In this document: piece after piece, positions 35,560 through 48,337 of the stretch
Numbering within the stretch: position 1 is the stretch's first letter
How the letters are laid out: each line of letters begins with the position of its first letter
Assembly: GCA_028583605.1 (NCBI GenBank)
Contig: CM053328.1
Span: 31,355,578-31,419,577, forward strand
Reading direction: 5' to 3'
DNA length: 64,000 nucleotides
Source: Dastarcus helophoroides
Taxonomy: Eukaryota; Arthropoda; Insecta; Coleoptera; Bothrideridae
Notes under the pieces: model-generated
Database searches by the model: none
What the model saw: the letters and a program-made list of their open reading frames with translations, nothing else
What the model was told of the DNA's origin: nothing
Translations under genes and position numbers: made by a program

Positions 35560-36865
35560 GCGGCCACCATTTTGATCAAAAATTGGTCGAAACTATGACT
35601 CAAACGAAACTTGAAATTTCAAGTCACAGAATTTTTAAAAAGAAACTCAAATTTTGAGATTGGTTAAGAATATCTATGTAAAATGAGTTTGAGTTTTAAA
35701 TTAAAGCCAAATTTTCTTTGTCTTTTTTTTTTAATTCTTATTTATATTTTAAACTCAGAAATTCTTCTAAATTTTTACTTTTATTCGAAGCTTTTCAGGT
35801 TAAACATGAAAAATACTCCTCTTTAAAATGTCAGATTAAAATTTAAAAGATGGAATTCGTTTTATATAATTCGTTTAAAATTTAAAAAAGGACAACCGCA
35901 GCAAATTCCTTCAAATTTAAAAATTTCGGGAACAGGAGAATTTTGAAAAAAAAATCGAAGGTTTTACAAATTGATAATTGCAGTTCGAAAATTTGAAAAA
36001 AAAGTAAAAATTCTGAAAAAAGTTTAAAAATTTCACAAGTCCAAAATTTGAAAAGAAGCCAATGTTTCAAATAAAGTAAAAATTTGCAAAAAAAAGTCGA
36101 ATTTTTCGATTTTTCAAATAAATGTCTACTTTGCAACTATAAAGAACCACACTTCAAAAAAAGTCGAAGATTTTTGGTGAAAGAAAACCGAAATTTTCAA
36201 AAAAGTCAAAACTTCAAGAAATGGTCTGAACAAAGGGGCAAATTTTCAAAAACAAAATTGGTATCTTGAAAGAAGGAGGAGGTTTAAAATACAATATTTC
36301 AACCTAATTAGATTTATTTAAAAAAATGAATTAAAAAATATTAAAGAAAGTACACAAATTTGGTGTCCGAAAATTTCAAGAAATTCAAAAATAAATCAAA
36401 ACCTTAAGGAAAGGCGAAGTTGTGAAAGGGTTGAATAAATTAAAATAAGTTAAAATTTATGAGAAATTGAAATTAAAGAGATAAAAATTGAAATTTTTAA
36501 ATTTGCAAAATATGAAGTCGAAATTATAAGAAAGCCAAGATTTTTATTAAAATAAGCAGTCTGATTTTTCAAAAAAATCGTCATTTTCCGAAAGTTGAAA
36601 ATTTTGAGGAAAAGCTGAAATTTTGACAAAAGTCGAATTTATAAAAAAGTAAACATTTCGAGTGAGTCAATGTTTCAAAAATCAAAATTTTTAAAAAATC
36701 GTCATTTTCAGAGTCAAAATTTTGAGGAAAAGCTGGAATTTTGACAAAAGAGTCAGTGTTTCAAAAGTCGAAACTTTCAAAAACTGAAATCTCCAAAAAG
36801 AATCAAAATGTTTAAGAATCATTTTAATAAAGACAGAAATGATCAAAAAAGGTTTTCAAAAAAAA
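35560..36865. repeat. A-rich degenerate array, left of LINE B
   Basis: Plus-strand gaaattttgaaaaa words with gtcgaaa separators, less ordered at the left end. The same array continues at 38300-38560 on the other side of LINE fragment B, which therefore inserted into it. Confidence 0.6.
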
Positions 36866-38299
36866 AAATTATGTTCAATCCACTCGCAATGGGTAACCCT
36901 ATTAGGCTTTCAAAGTACCACAAGTAGGACTCACAAACAAGGATAGATGGCGATGAAACGCCTTCCCTAAACAAGGATAGGTTGTAATTTTTGGGGAAAA
37001 TTCCGTTCAGTAACGAGTTCCATAGCTTGGAAGTTCTATAGAAAAAAGAGTCTCCATAGATAGAAGCCCTCACTGTGTCAGGCTGGACCGCACAGGAATT
37101 TGCTGTCTCCGACTGTCTTGGGTGTCTCAAAGATCTTGCCCTTGGAGGGGGGGGATCAATTCTAGTTAGTTTCTGAGAGCATCTCACATGAAAGTACTTG
37201 TAGAAAAGAGATAAATCACCAACCATTCGCTTGTGCTCTAGAGTTTCGAGAGAATCAGTCAAACTCTCATTAATTAGGCAAACCGCTCTTTTTGAATTGA
37301 ATCCAAAAGATCTAAAGTGTGCTCTGAAGGCTGAACTCCAAACATGACAACAGTATTCTAGTGTTAGTTTAACTTGAGCTTTGTATAGTGTGAGTAACTG
37401 ATGATGATGTGAAGTACTTTTAGCTCTAAAAAGAAAGTCTAGCTTCTTAGAGACGGATTTGGCAATGGCGCGCACATGATCGTCCCAAGAGAAGTTAGTG
37501 CTCGCATTCACCCCTAAAATAAACAGATTAAATCCCATTGAGAGGATTTTACCGCCAAGAGTATGATTGTAGCATTACCCCTTGATGTTTTCTTAGAGAA
37601 AACCGCGATCTAAGTTTTTGAGGCGTTGTAGTCGACCAAATATTTCTTACCCCATTCCAGAAAGATTTCGAGATACCGAATAATCATCTGTATATGATCT
37701 TCCCCTAGTCGATCTAAAGCAGCAACGGATAATGGTTTGTCGGAGAAAAAAGATGACAGCAGGCTACTATCATCTGCGTAGCTGTATATCGCATTGGAAG
37801 TTAAAGCTAAGAGATAGTTTATGTGTAACAGAAACAGAGTAGGAGACAGGACATACCCCTGAGGTACCCCTGATTGGTTGAGATGCTATCGACGACGACC
37901 TGAAGAGATTTGTCAGCGAGAAAACTGAATATCAAAAGACAGAGTCCAGGAGGAATACCATAAGATATTAATTGCGATCACCAGGCTACTATCATCTGTG
38001 TAACTGTATATCGGATTGAAATTTGAACCTAAGAAATTGTTTATGTGTAACAAAAACAGGGTAAGAGATAGGACAGACCCCTGAGGCACCCCTGCATTAA
38101 TCGCAAATGTTTCGGATAACATCGACGACGACCTGTCAGCGAAAAAACTGGATATCAAAAGACAAGGCCCAGGAGAAAGACCATAAGATGTTAATTTGGC
38201 GAGAAGAGATCAGTGCCTGACTTTCTCGAAGGCTTTTGAGATATCCAATGCCACAATCCTCACCATATTTTTCCATAGCTGAGTTACAAATATGAGTAA
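36866..38299 (-). pseudogene. Jockey/CR1-like LINE fragment B, with internal duplication
   Basis: Same family and same two end points as fragment A (19316-20532). Recognisable pieces on the minus strand are KAFEKVRH (around 38225), FAINAGVPQGSVLSLTLF (around 38070-38115), SYTDDSSLV (YADD box with Ala to Thr), LGVNASTNFSWDDHV (about 37480-37520), YCCHVWSSAF and GDSFFYRTSKLWNSLL. A 222-bp tandem duplication (37760-37981 and 37982-38203) repeats the PQGSVLS-YADD region. Subtracting it gives almost the length of A. Multiple frameshifts. Flanked by A-rich array on both sides. Confidence 0.85.
37760..38203. repeat. 222-bp tandem duplication within LINE B
   Basis: The phrase caggctactatcatctg begins both copies, and each proceeds through acccctgaggyacccctg, cgacgacgacctg and agaccataagat-type wording in the same order. 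The copies have since diverged, so the duplication is not very recent. Confidence 0.8.
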
Positions 38300-38600
38300 G
38301 ATATACATAAAAAATTATAATCTAAAAATCCAGAGGTTTAAATATATATAAATAACTGCAATTTTCAAAGAAGTCAAAACTACGAGAAAAAATCCAAATT
38401 TTGAAAATGAAGTTAAAATTTCGAGAAAAAATTGCCATTTTGACAGTCGAAAGGGAAAACGTCGACCTTTGGTAATATTTTCAAATGTCTGTTTTCAATA
38501 AAAAACAGATTCTTCAAATAGAGTCGGAACTTTTAAAAAGGTGACCGACGAATTCTTTTTTTTCTTTTGCTCAGACGAAGGCTCGGGTGTAAGTTAGTAT
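38300..38600. repeat. A-rich array remainder and terminal block
   Basis: Continuation of the 35560-36865 array. It ends at 38550-38600 with gaattctt...cagacgaaggctcgg, closely resembling the block that ends the array at 24090-24140. Confidence 0.55.
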
Positions 38601-38639
38601 GTTAGTAAAAAAAAATGTTCACAAATATACGTAGTGCTA

Positions 38640-38925
38640 AATTACACCTGCCGAGTACAGTAATTTGGCCTTAAAAGAGGGAAGTCGTATAAATGGCATC
38701 TGTGAGGTCTGGCTCTTTGATTTATCTAAATGTCTAAACCAACCAACGACTCAATGCAACACTAAAAAATCTCTCTGAAGATCATAACTTGGCTATCGAA
38801 ACGTGTTAGAGCAACCTTTGTTGTGTTTTTAAATCTTTCTTGGTTTTAGGGGGCAAGATTTGTATTTCAATTTTTGAAGATAACCAAGGACCAGTCCGTT
38901 CCACTATAAATGCAACACTGCAACT
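38640..38925 (+). repeat. Dispersed repeat with hammerhead-like core, copy 1
   Basis: Contains CTGAAGA (38775-38781) and GAAAC (38798-38802), then gcaacct.tgttgtgttt, ggcaagatttgtatttcaa and the terminal aaggaccagtccgttccac. The same order occurs at 56760-56905, and the terminal part alone at 60640-60705. CUGANGA/GAAAC spacing suggests descent from a hammerhead-bearing (Penelope-like) element. No PLE reverse transcriptase or GIY-YIG domain is visible. Confidence 0.4.
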
Positions 38926-40370
38926 TTAATATTTATATTCTAAATACACAAATATTTGCTTCTAATTACCATGTTCTTGTCCAATTTTTTTCTATCAGTC
39001 CTAACTTTATCTTTGATTTCCTCTATTTCTGCAACATTAAGTTACAACTTACAACACTGTTCAGCACATTTATTCATTTATTTACTTTTGTTTGGAAAAT
39101 GGGTTTACCCCATCGTTCAGTGCTGCTTCCAGATGTGATCACCAGCATTTTCAGATATAGTTTCTGGATCAAGTAACACAGTGAGTGGCTCGGTCCAACA
39201 CTCGGCAGGTGTTATTTTACCTTAAGAGAGAAATCCCTTGCTTTACTTAACGTAAAATCTGCATATTAAATAAACAGAAAATTGGATTTCAGCACTTCAT
39301 TTTTACTTCAAAAATGTTATTTTGTGATATCAAGCATGTCAATTTATGAAATATATTGAAAGTAATCGTGACATTTTTATTAAACAATTCTTGTCCACTT
39401 ATCACTTGTTTTTCAACCTTTACACGTATCGCGCATATCGATAAAAATGTATTGTGGTTACTTGTAGGCGAAGAATACGGTAAACCACGAGGAAAAACAA
39501 TACAAAATAAAAAACCGACTTGTCTTTCATGAAAGTGTGGACGATAGTACTAAAGATAAGGTAGACTACATTATCTCATTTCAAATTATATCAATACCTT
39601 AATGTTTAATCCATTAATTAACAATTAATCAAAAACAATATAGATATGAAAAAATGGGATAATGATCTACCGCAGATCAGAGGTTTCGACAGGGACATCT
39701 TCTGTTTGCTTAATATTTTGATAACTCGTCACCGCTTAAAATACAATGGGAAATTTAAAAACTTTTGGATTTCCCGCACATTTAAAAAAGTAAGTTTTAT
39801 AAGCGCTGTATCAAAATTGCTCGTTAATGAATAATGTTACTGATCATAATCCAATGAATAATATCATGTACAGTTAATCAGTTGTTACATGGATTCTGCC
39901 ACTTTGATGAAAAATTCTTCAAAGATTTTATGTTTTGAACTATTTAAAATTTGCGGCAGAGGTGTCGGTAGGAATAAGCTTTGACGAGCGAAGGAGTGAG
40001 GAAAATTAAAAATTTCCAACCATCACTGTGAGAATTTTTCCAAATTTCCTAACTCTCACTAAATAATTTCACTAAATTCACAAGAATCGCGAGCAAAGAA
40101 CAAACCTTCGCTTCAACTTTATTTTACCAACTAAAAAAAAACTCATCAAGTTAAGGAAATTTCCAACTGAATCATTAATAGGGGGGGGGGAGTTCCCTTC
40201 TATATCCCTTTAGCAACAATAGTGGCTAATGTTCGAAATTTAGATACAAAATTATGAATAAAATAACACCTTTTGACAATTGTATTTCTCTTATAAACTG
40301 AATTAGAACGACATAATAAAATAATGAAAAGAGTTCAATACAGGAGCGTACGCTGAAAATCTCTAAGTGG
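38926..40370. other. Unannotated gap
   Basis: AT-rich, with a 10-G run at about 40183-40192. Short frames at 38910-39176 and 39646-39834 have no recognisable domain. Confidence 0.35.
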
Positions 40371-43155
40371 GGCTCTTCTTTGTAATTTTCTGCTTGAAAC
40401 TAAATTTTAAATTTTTAGAAAACATTTTCAGAAAAAATTGTATTTTATAAATAATACGACGTTTATACTTGAAATTTTAGCAATACAATGAAGGAATGAA
40501 TTTCAAAAACTGTCAGAATTTTTAGAAAAAAAAAACAAGTTTAAGTAAAATTTTCAAGTTTTTCTTAGAATTTCATCTCGAGAAAAGCATAAAAGTTTCG
40601 ATAGTAAGATCGAAATTCAAAAATAAAGTCAAAATTCTAGATAAAATTGTATTTCAAGAAAAAAAAGTAAAAAGTGAAAGGGTAAGCCCAAAATTTCGAG
40701 AATAAACCATAATTTGCCTTATTATTTTTCTAAATTGCAAGTTTATAATGATAAATCTTAGACAAAAGTAAAAACTGAAACTGCGTATTACTTGGAATTA
40801 TAAAAGAATCGTTCGCCTGAAGTTTTTTAACGTAAGTCTGATAAAAAATTAAAATTTCGAAATCAAGGTTGAAATGTAAGAAAAGTATCGAAATGTACTG
40901 GAGCAAATTTGGATTTAATATCTTTTTGAACTTAATTTAAACTGTAAAATGCAAATTTTGAGAAAAAAAGTTGAAATGTTAAGCAGGCACATCCGAAGGT
41001 TTTAAAAGAAGTATCTCAGAATATTTGGATTCGTAACAGAAGTCAAAATTTTGAAAAATACTTCGAAGTTTTGAGAAGAGATCGAAATTTGGTCAAAATT
41101 TACAAAGTTTTAAAAAAGGTCAAAATTTTCCTCGAATTTGCTTTATACAATTCGTGCAAAATTTTAAAATTTCGAAATTTAAAAGATCAGATTTTAAAAA
41201 AAATCGACACTTCAGGAAAAGGTGAATTGTTTAGAAAGTCAAATTTATAAACTTCAGAAAGTAAAAATTTTGAAAAAAGGTAAGCTATTTTAAAAGTCGA
41301 AAATCAAGAAAAAGGACGAAATCTTTAGAAATGGTCAAAATTTAAAAAAGTTCATATTCTGAAAAACGGTCAACTTTGAGAAAAAGCCGAAATTTTGATG
41401 AATAACAGTCAATCTTTTCAAAAAATTGTAAATTTTGAAAAAAGATTTAATTTTCAAAAAAGTCAAATAGTTCTCTTATTATTATCTTGAAAACAGAAAT
41501 TTTATCGATTTTTTTAAAAATAAATGTAAAATTTATATAAATCTTAAGACAAAAAGCTTCAGGAAATAGTCAAGATTTTAAGCAAGGATAGAAATTTTCT
41601 AAAAAATAAAAATTTTCAGTTTTCAAACTTTCAAAATCAAAAGTATTCAAAAACGATCCAATTTGCAAAAAATAGGCAAAATACAGAAAAAAGCCGGAAT
41701 TTTGAAAAAAAGCCATGTCAACATTTTCAAAAAATTCGAATTTGACCTTTCTGTGAAATTCAACATTTTTCTCGAAACTCGAAAGTTGTACCCACATTTT
41801 CTTTTCATTCGAAATTATTTTACCATTTCTATCAAAATTCGAATGTATCTGAATATTCGTTTTGTTCTCGAAATTTCAAATTTATTATCAAAATTTAACT
41901 TTCTGTGGAAAAATGCGACTTTTTAAAAGATCGACGATTTTTTTTTGAGTTTTCAATTTTTGTACAATTTCTCTTTCCGAAATTTTACAATTTTTCACAA
42001 AATTTAAATTTGTCTAAAAATGTCAGGTATTAAATTTGTTCCGAGTTTTAATCTATTGTCGCAATTCGACGTTTTTTTAAAATTTTATCTTTGAGGAATT
42101 TCGACAAATTCATTTTTTTCGAATTTTTTTTTTTTTCAAATTCGATATTTTCTGGAGATTTCAAATTTTATTTCGAACTAAATTCATCTATTTTCAAATT
42201 CCAAAATTTGGCTTTTTTCTTAAAATTATACTTTCTATGGGAAATTTTGACCTTTTAAAATTCAATACTTTTCTCAAAACTGGGAGTTTTATCAACATTC
42301 TCTTTTCTTTCAAAATTATTTTACAAATTTTCTCAAAATTCGAATTTATCAGAAAATTTGGATTTTTTTAAATCGTCTTTTGTTCGAAATTTCAAATTTC
42401 TTCTCAAAATTTAATTTTCTTTGGAAAATTGCAAATTTTTGTCCTAATTTCGAGCTTTTCTTGAAATCTTGACTTTTTCCTTGAATTTTTTTTTAAATTT
42501 GACCCTTTTCTTTTTCTCTGAAAAACTTCGACTGTTTTAAAGTTCGATACTTTTATTTGAGTTTCCAGTTTATTTTTACAATTTCTCCTTCTGATATTTT
42601 ACAGTTTTTCAAAAAATTCAAATATGTTTAAAAATATCAGGTTTTCAATTTGTTCTAGGTTTCAATCTATTGTCGAAATTCGATGTTTTTTTCCAGAATT
42701 TTACCTTTTTTTGAGAAATTTTGATAAATTCATTTTTTTCGAAATTTCTTCCCTTTTCTCAATTTTTTCGAAATCTCTTCATTTTTCTTAAATTTCGGCT
42801 TTTTCTCGAAATTTCATGTTTTATTTCGAACTTTGACAGTTGCTGTTTTTGCAAATTTATTTTTTCTCACAAAAGTTATTTAACGAAATTTCGAGGCTGT
42901 AGAAAATTTATAAATAAAAAAGTAAAAATCATGGGAAAAATATTTTTTAGAAATTTCGACTCCCCAAATTGGTCTTTTTCTAGAAATTTCAAATGTCATG
43001 TGGTTTTTCAAAATACTAATTCAAATCAATGAAAAATTTCGTAAAAATACTTCTTGAAATCATAACTTTTTTGTTAAAATTTACGCAAATGTAAACATTT
43101 CTAGAAAAGTATTTTTGGAAATTTCGACTTCTGTAGGTCACTTGTTTAATGAGTA
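40371..43155. repeat. Degenerate array, A-rich then T-rich
   Basis: A-rich on the plus strand to about 41740, then T-rich. The T-rich half contains at least two related units of about 610 bp (41925 on and 42530 on), each with a cagttt/tacaatttctc...aatctattgtcg series. The second is shared with 27340-27977. Confidence 0.65.
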
Positions 43156-43870
43156 TAGTAGTACCCCGTTTAACGCGGGGATTACGTTCCAACGAAGTAG
43201 AGCGTAATACGAAACAGCGTTCAACGAGGTCATCTCTTTATGTAAATAATGGGGTTAGGGGAAAACGGGTATAAAAAGTAAGTCGCCATTTAGATTTAGA
43301 TCATTAATATTCTGCTTTTCCAATGTATTTGTTTTTATATCAAGAAGGTGTCTAATGTCATTTGTAATTTTCTTTTGCGCCCTATAAGAAGTTGGCACTC
43401 CGTCTTGTCTTTGAACTCCTATCAAATTCTGCCTCATTTTCAATAAATTATTTCTTAATTTCTGTAGATAAACTGGTTTTTAGAAATGACCGTGACAGTT
43501 TATTTTTTGCTTTTCTTCAGAATCACTTTTTTCAATATTTTTGCGTTCTTTTTGATCCACTATTTCCTTGAGCTCATCATTAATTTTTTTTGAAATCTTC
43601 CCCATTCCTAAATTTGTTTGATTCGCTAATTCGACTATTTCATTCATATCAACAACAGATTTTCTGCTGTCATCGTCGTTTTTCCACACTCCGTTCAAAC
43701 ATTTTTTTATTACCTCATTCAAAAAAATTTATAATGTATGTTGTATGTACTTTGGATTTAGAGGAAACCTAATGATGCGTGAAATTTTCAGAGAATCCCA
43801 CTATTCCAATAAAAAAAACCGATAAACCGAAACAGCGCTAAACGGAGCAGCGTTAAGCGGGGTTTCACCG
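43156..43870 (-). mobile_element. Deleted pogo/Tigger element, copy 1
   Basis: The ends TAGTAGTACCCCGTTTAACGC and, complemented from the right, CGGTGAAACCCCGCTTAACGC form a 21-bp inverted repeat of the Tigger/pogo type. TA flanks both sides (43154-43155, 43871-43872). The related copy at 27978-28097 has the uninterrupted site gagTActcatt at 28001-28009, which confirms the insertion and its boundaries. Only the tail of the transposase remains. Confidence 0.85.
43480..43722 (-). pseudogene. Tigger transposase C-terminal remnant
   Basis: The minus-strand frame starts MNEVIKKCLNGVWKN, the helix after the DDE domain of pogo/Tigger transposases (compare LNEVTKNCLKGVWKN in copy 2). It then runs through a charged, lysine- and glutamate-rich tail. 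The DDE domain and DNA-binding N-terminus are gone, so the piece cannot catalyse anything. Confidence 0.65.
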
Positions 43871-43872
43871 TA

Positions 43873-43996
43873 CTCATTTTCTGTGTGTCTGTCCACTGTA
43901 TCTTTTATTTATTTTTTTTTAGGGAAATTTAAAGAGCCGCAATTGTCTTTTAAATGAGCTGCACGCGGCTCCCGAGCCGTGTTTTACCGACCCCTG
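43873..43996. mobile_element. hAT-like terminus, copy split by Tigger
   Basis: Continues the 43130-43155 sequence after the Tigger insertion: a T-rich run, aatttaaagagccgc, two GC-rich stems (gagctgcacgcggctc) and the end accgacccctg at 43986-43996. The complement, CAGGGGTCGG, is a hAT-type terminus. Followed by ccttagta, the position of an 8-bp target duplication; a matching left end was not found. Confidence 0.5.
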
Positions 43997-45450
43997 CCTT
44001 AGTACCATCATGGTCGGATTAATGAAGTCCTACCAAAAATGTTGGTTCTTATTTAAAATTTAGATTTCAAAATCGAATTTTTCGATTTATCCGGAAAAAA
44101 GTATTAAATATTTACAAGTTTTTTCATAGATTTCGAACTTTTTCTTGAAATTTTAAAGTTAAATACAAAATGTTTTAATTTTTATATTTTGTTTACACTT
44201 CATTTTTACTTTGAAATATATTATGTATGAAAGCTTTAGGGACTCCTTGGGTGCCCCATTGGTTTAATATATACACCCCTTAAATTGTTATGCCACGCGA
44301 GCCGTTTCTCGGTATAAATAAACAACAAATATTGAATTAAAATTGATGAACCTTTAATCAAAGATAATTAAACGTAAGCATCTTACCATTAGAAGATTTA
44401 AACATTTCTGTAAACACATCGATCGTTCTATATCACATAGCATCAAAAATAAGGCCTTACAAAAAACACATTACGAGCAGACAAATTAAACGCTTAATCT
44501 GCTGCTGATTCCATCCAATTTTTAAAATTGAATCCTTTAATTAGCAGACACTGGCTTCAGGACATATTAAGTTAACAAAACAAATAGATCAATATGACCT
44601 TTGATTTCGAATACGCCTCGTGCAGGGAGAACTGGGTTGTAATTTGTACTGACGAATAATTATTCAGAATATTAATTATTTTCTAAATTTAGATGCGCAA
44701 ATATGAGTTACAACGTAAGTTAATTAAAATGGAATTCTACTCTTCTTTCTACGTTAGATCGATGCATAGATTCAACCAAAACGAACATAATTGTTGCAAA
44801 TTGAATTGTTCATTTAACATACTTATTGGCAGTTATCTTTGAAGGCAAAAAAAATTCTGTTAGTACGAGGAGCTATTGAAAAATTCTTAACCTATCCCCC
44901 GTAGAAGCCAACAAAATCCATAAGCCAAAATATTTCATTATTCAACATATTCTCCTAATTTAATGTACTATTTTCGATTTGGTTGAAAAGTTTTAACTAA
45001 ACATAGTGCTAAGGCCTAAAAAATAGTAGGGTGTTGATCCTACGTACACTTTATTGTGGAAATTTTGGAAAAACCGCCTACTGACATTCATTAGCAAGGG
45101 CGTAAATCAGGCTGAGGCCAGATGAGGACTCAAAATTTTACGTAGCACACTTGGTAGTAAACTCCTTAGTAAGCATCTAGTAGATTCAGGATTCAGGATA
45201 TTTATAGTAACATAAATCCTAAACATAAGCAGACAATAACTCACCTCCCCAAACCATAAAGATGGGTAGGCGCTATCCTAGATTCTGAAGATTTCAAATC
45301 GCAAATTGGCAATTTCTATAATATAAAATGAGTTTGTTTAATTAGTTACCAAATATGGTATGTCCAGAAGCAAGGCAGAACTATTAAAAGATAGTAAAAT
45401 AATCATCCTGGGCAGTGGTGGCTTGCGTAAGGCACTGTGGAACTGCAGCA
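43997..45450. other. Mostly non-repetitive gap
   Basis: Apart from a short array-like piece at 44040-44210, the composition is ordinary AT-rich. No coding or RNA signal was recognised. Confidence 0.35.
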
Positions 45451-48290
45451 TCCCCAATTCGCTTACGAGTTTTTTTTTCAAAATTTTCTGAACACTTGTC
45501 CTTACACAATTTTTTGTAGAAATTTTTTCTCCGACTTTTTTTATAGAAATTTTAGGTTTCTTTCACGAAGTTACGACATTTAAAAACCTATTTTATTTTA
45601 AATTTTAATCAAAATCACATTTTCAAAAACTACTTTTTGTAAAAGTTTTAGGAAGAAATCAATATTTTGAACAGGAATTAAAATGTTAAAAAAAAACTCA
45701 AATTTCTTTGACAATGTCAACATTTTGAGAAAATAATTACAATTTCAAGAAAAAATCTAAATCCAACTCATCTCGCATTTTACTATTTCTCTAAAAGGTA
45801 TCTTCGAATTTTTACCTCAAATCTCATTTTGAGTTTTTTTTTCAGGTATTTCGATTTTTTTAGGAAATTATATTTTTTTCTGCAAAGTTTCCATTTTCCC
45901 ATAAATATTTTATAAAACGAAATTTTCTCGAAATTTCCATTTTTCCTGAAAGTGTTGTTCTTAAAATTTCGTCTAGAAATCTCAATTTCTTCAGAATTTT
46001 TTTTTATATTCCTCTAATTTGCTTTAAAAATGTCAAGTTTTTTCACGATCCTTTGACAATTTGAAGTTCATTTTATTTTGTAGTTTTGAAAAAAAATGTT
46101 TGAAAAAAACGCCTGAAAGCTCTATAAAAATGTCATCATTTTGGAAAAAACAAAAAATTTCGACTCTTGTGAAGATATTTCAAATTTTTTTCAAATTTCG
46201 ATTTTTCTCCAAGAAATTTTGTTTTTTTTTCCTATGAAATTTATGCTTTTCTCTAAACATTTTATACAAAGATTTTTTTTGAAATTTCAACTTTTCCTGG
46301 AGATTTTGTCTTTAAAATATTTATTCTTGTAGAAATTTTGATTTCTCTTTAATTTGTTTTGGAAATTTAAAAAGAAAAATATTACCACTTTAAAAAAATA
46401 AAGCCAAAGTTATCAAAAAAGACGAATTAAAAAAAAGTCAAATCTTAAAAGAATTTTGAGATTTTCATAGAAAGTCAAATTTTCAAAAGAAAATAAGGAT
46501 TTCGAAATGAAATTTCGAATTTTGAAAATAGGTCAACATTTTCAATAATTTTAGGAATGTGAATGGAGGAATTTTTGGAAAAATATCGATATTTAAAATA
46601 AATTTCAAAGAAGCCAATTTTTTTAAATATTGGAGAAAACTCTAAATTATCAAAAAAATTGAAATTTTGAAAAGGTAAAATTTTGAAAATAGTCGAAATT
46701 TTCAATAGTTCAAGTTTAAAAAGAATCTTTTCTTTTAAGTCGAAGATTAAATTGGAAATTAAAAAAAAAGCATAAATAAAATTTTAAAAAAAGTTTGAAC
46801 TTTTTTTAAAAAAAGTCAAATTCTCAAAAAGAGTCGAAATTTAAATAAAAAGTCGAAGTTTTGTAATATTAGTCGAAAATTTCAATAAAAGGTCTTAAGA
46901 AATGTCTGATTTAAAAAAAATCACAACTTTTAAGTGAAAGATCGACAGTTTGCAAAAAAAATGTCAAAATTTGGAAATAGTTGAAATTAAAACATAGTCA
47001 AAATTTGTAAGTTTTGTAAAATATTTTAATTTTGGAAAATGACTAAAATATTGAAAAATTCGAACATCTGAAAAAGGCCGGAATTTTCAACAAAGTGGGA
47101 ACTAAAATAAAAAGTCGAAAAGTTCAAAAAAGTGCAGATTTAAGAAAAGATGAAATATTTCAATAAAGTCGAAATTTGTTGACAAGCCAAAAATTTTCAA
47201 AATCTTTCAAATTTCGAAAAGAAGTCAAAATTTTGCAAAAGAAGAAATTTTCAAAAAGAGAGGGTCGAAATTTCATAGTCGAAATTAAAAAATATGAAAA
47301 TTTGCAAAAGATTAGAGAATTTTTATCGAATTTACGAAATAATTCGATATTTGAAAAAAGTTTAAATTTTGAATAGTTGGGAAATTTGCACTCAATTTTG
47401 CAATAAAAACCAAAATGTAGAAACCGGAATATTAAAAACAAGTGAAAATTATCAGGTAGATCGAGGTTTTCAAAAGTCGAAGTATTGAGAAGTTAAAATT
47501 TTGGAAGAAGTTTAAATTTTTGGCAGTTAAAATTTTAAATTAAAGTGGAACATTTTGTTAAAAAGTTTGAAATTTTGGGTCAAAAAAATTAAAATTTTGA
47601 AAAAATGTCAAATATTTCATAAAATTTCAAAATTTTCAAAAAAATCGAAATAATAAAAGAATTTCGAAAACTAAGAAGTAGCGAAATTTTCAACAAAAAA
47701 AAATCAAAAAATAATCGAAACTTTGCAAAAAATGTCAAAATTTTGAAAAATAGTTGACATTTGAATAAGAACCAGTTGAAATTATTAAGAGTCGAAATTT
47801 TCAATAAAAAATTATAATTTTCCGAAAAAAATTATAAACAAAGATGAAATTCAGAGAAAGGTCGAAAATTTAAAAAGTCAAAAGTCTAGTTTTGAAAAAA
47901 ATTACGTTTTCAGAAAAATTAAGAATTTTCAAGTGGAAAAAATTAAAAAAAAAATTTAATAATTAATTTTCATATAAATTACAAAAAAAAACAGAATACC
48001 TAAAAGCCTAAATATTTACGAAAATACGGAAATTTTTAAACAAGGATTCACAGTTTTTTCGAAAAGTCAATACTTAAAAACAAAATAAAATCGAAATTAC
48101 AAGAAAAAAATCTAAATTTTGCAATACAGCCGAAATTTGGAAAAAATCTAACGTTTCAAAAAACGCGACATTATCGAACATTTTTATTGTCAACTTTTTA
48201 AAGAAATCTAAAATTTTCAAAAAGTGACGTCTTGAAAATGTAGAAATTTTCAGTCGAAATCTTAAAAATTTTAAAACGCTAAACATTGTC
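45451..48290. repeat. Degenerate array, T-rich then A-rich
   Basis: T-rich on the plus strand to about 46340, A-rich to 48290, so the halves are complementary in composition. All open frames here (46141-46332, 46475-46705, 47160-47441, 47589-47804, 48074-48286) are Phe- or Lys-rich by-products. Confidence 0.65.
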
Positions 48291-48337
48291 GCAGCATTCC
48301 CATTAGTTTTGGCTACGACCCGCCATTGATCCTGGGG

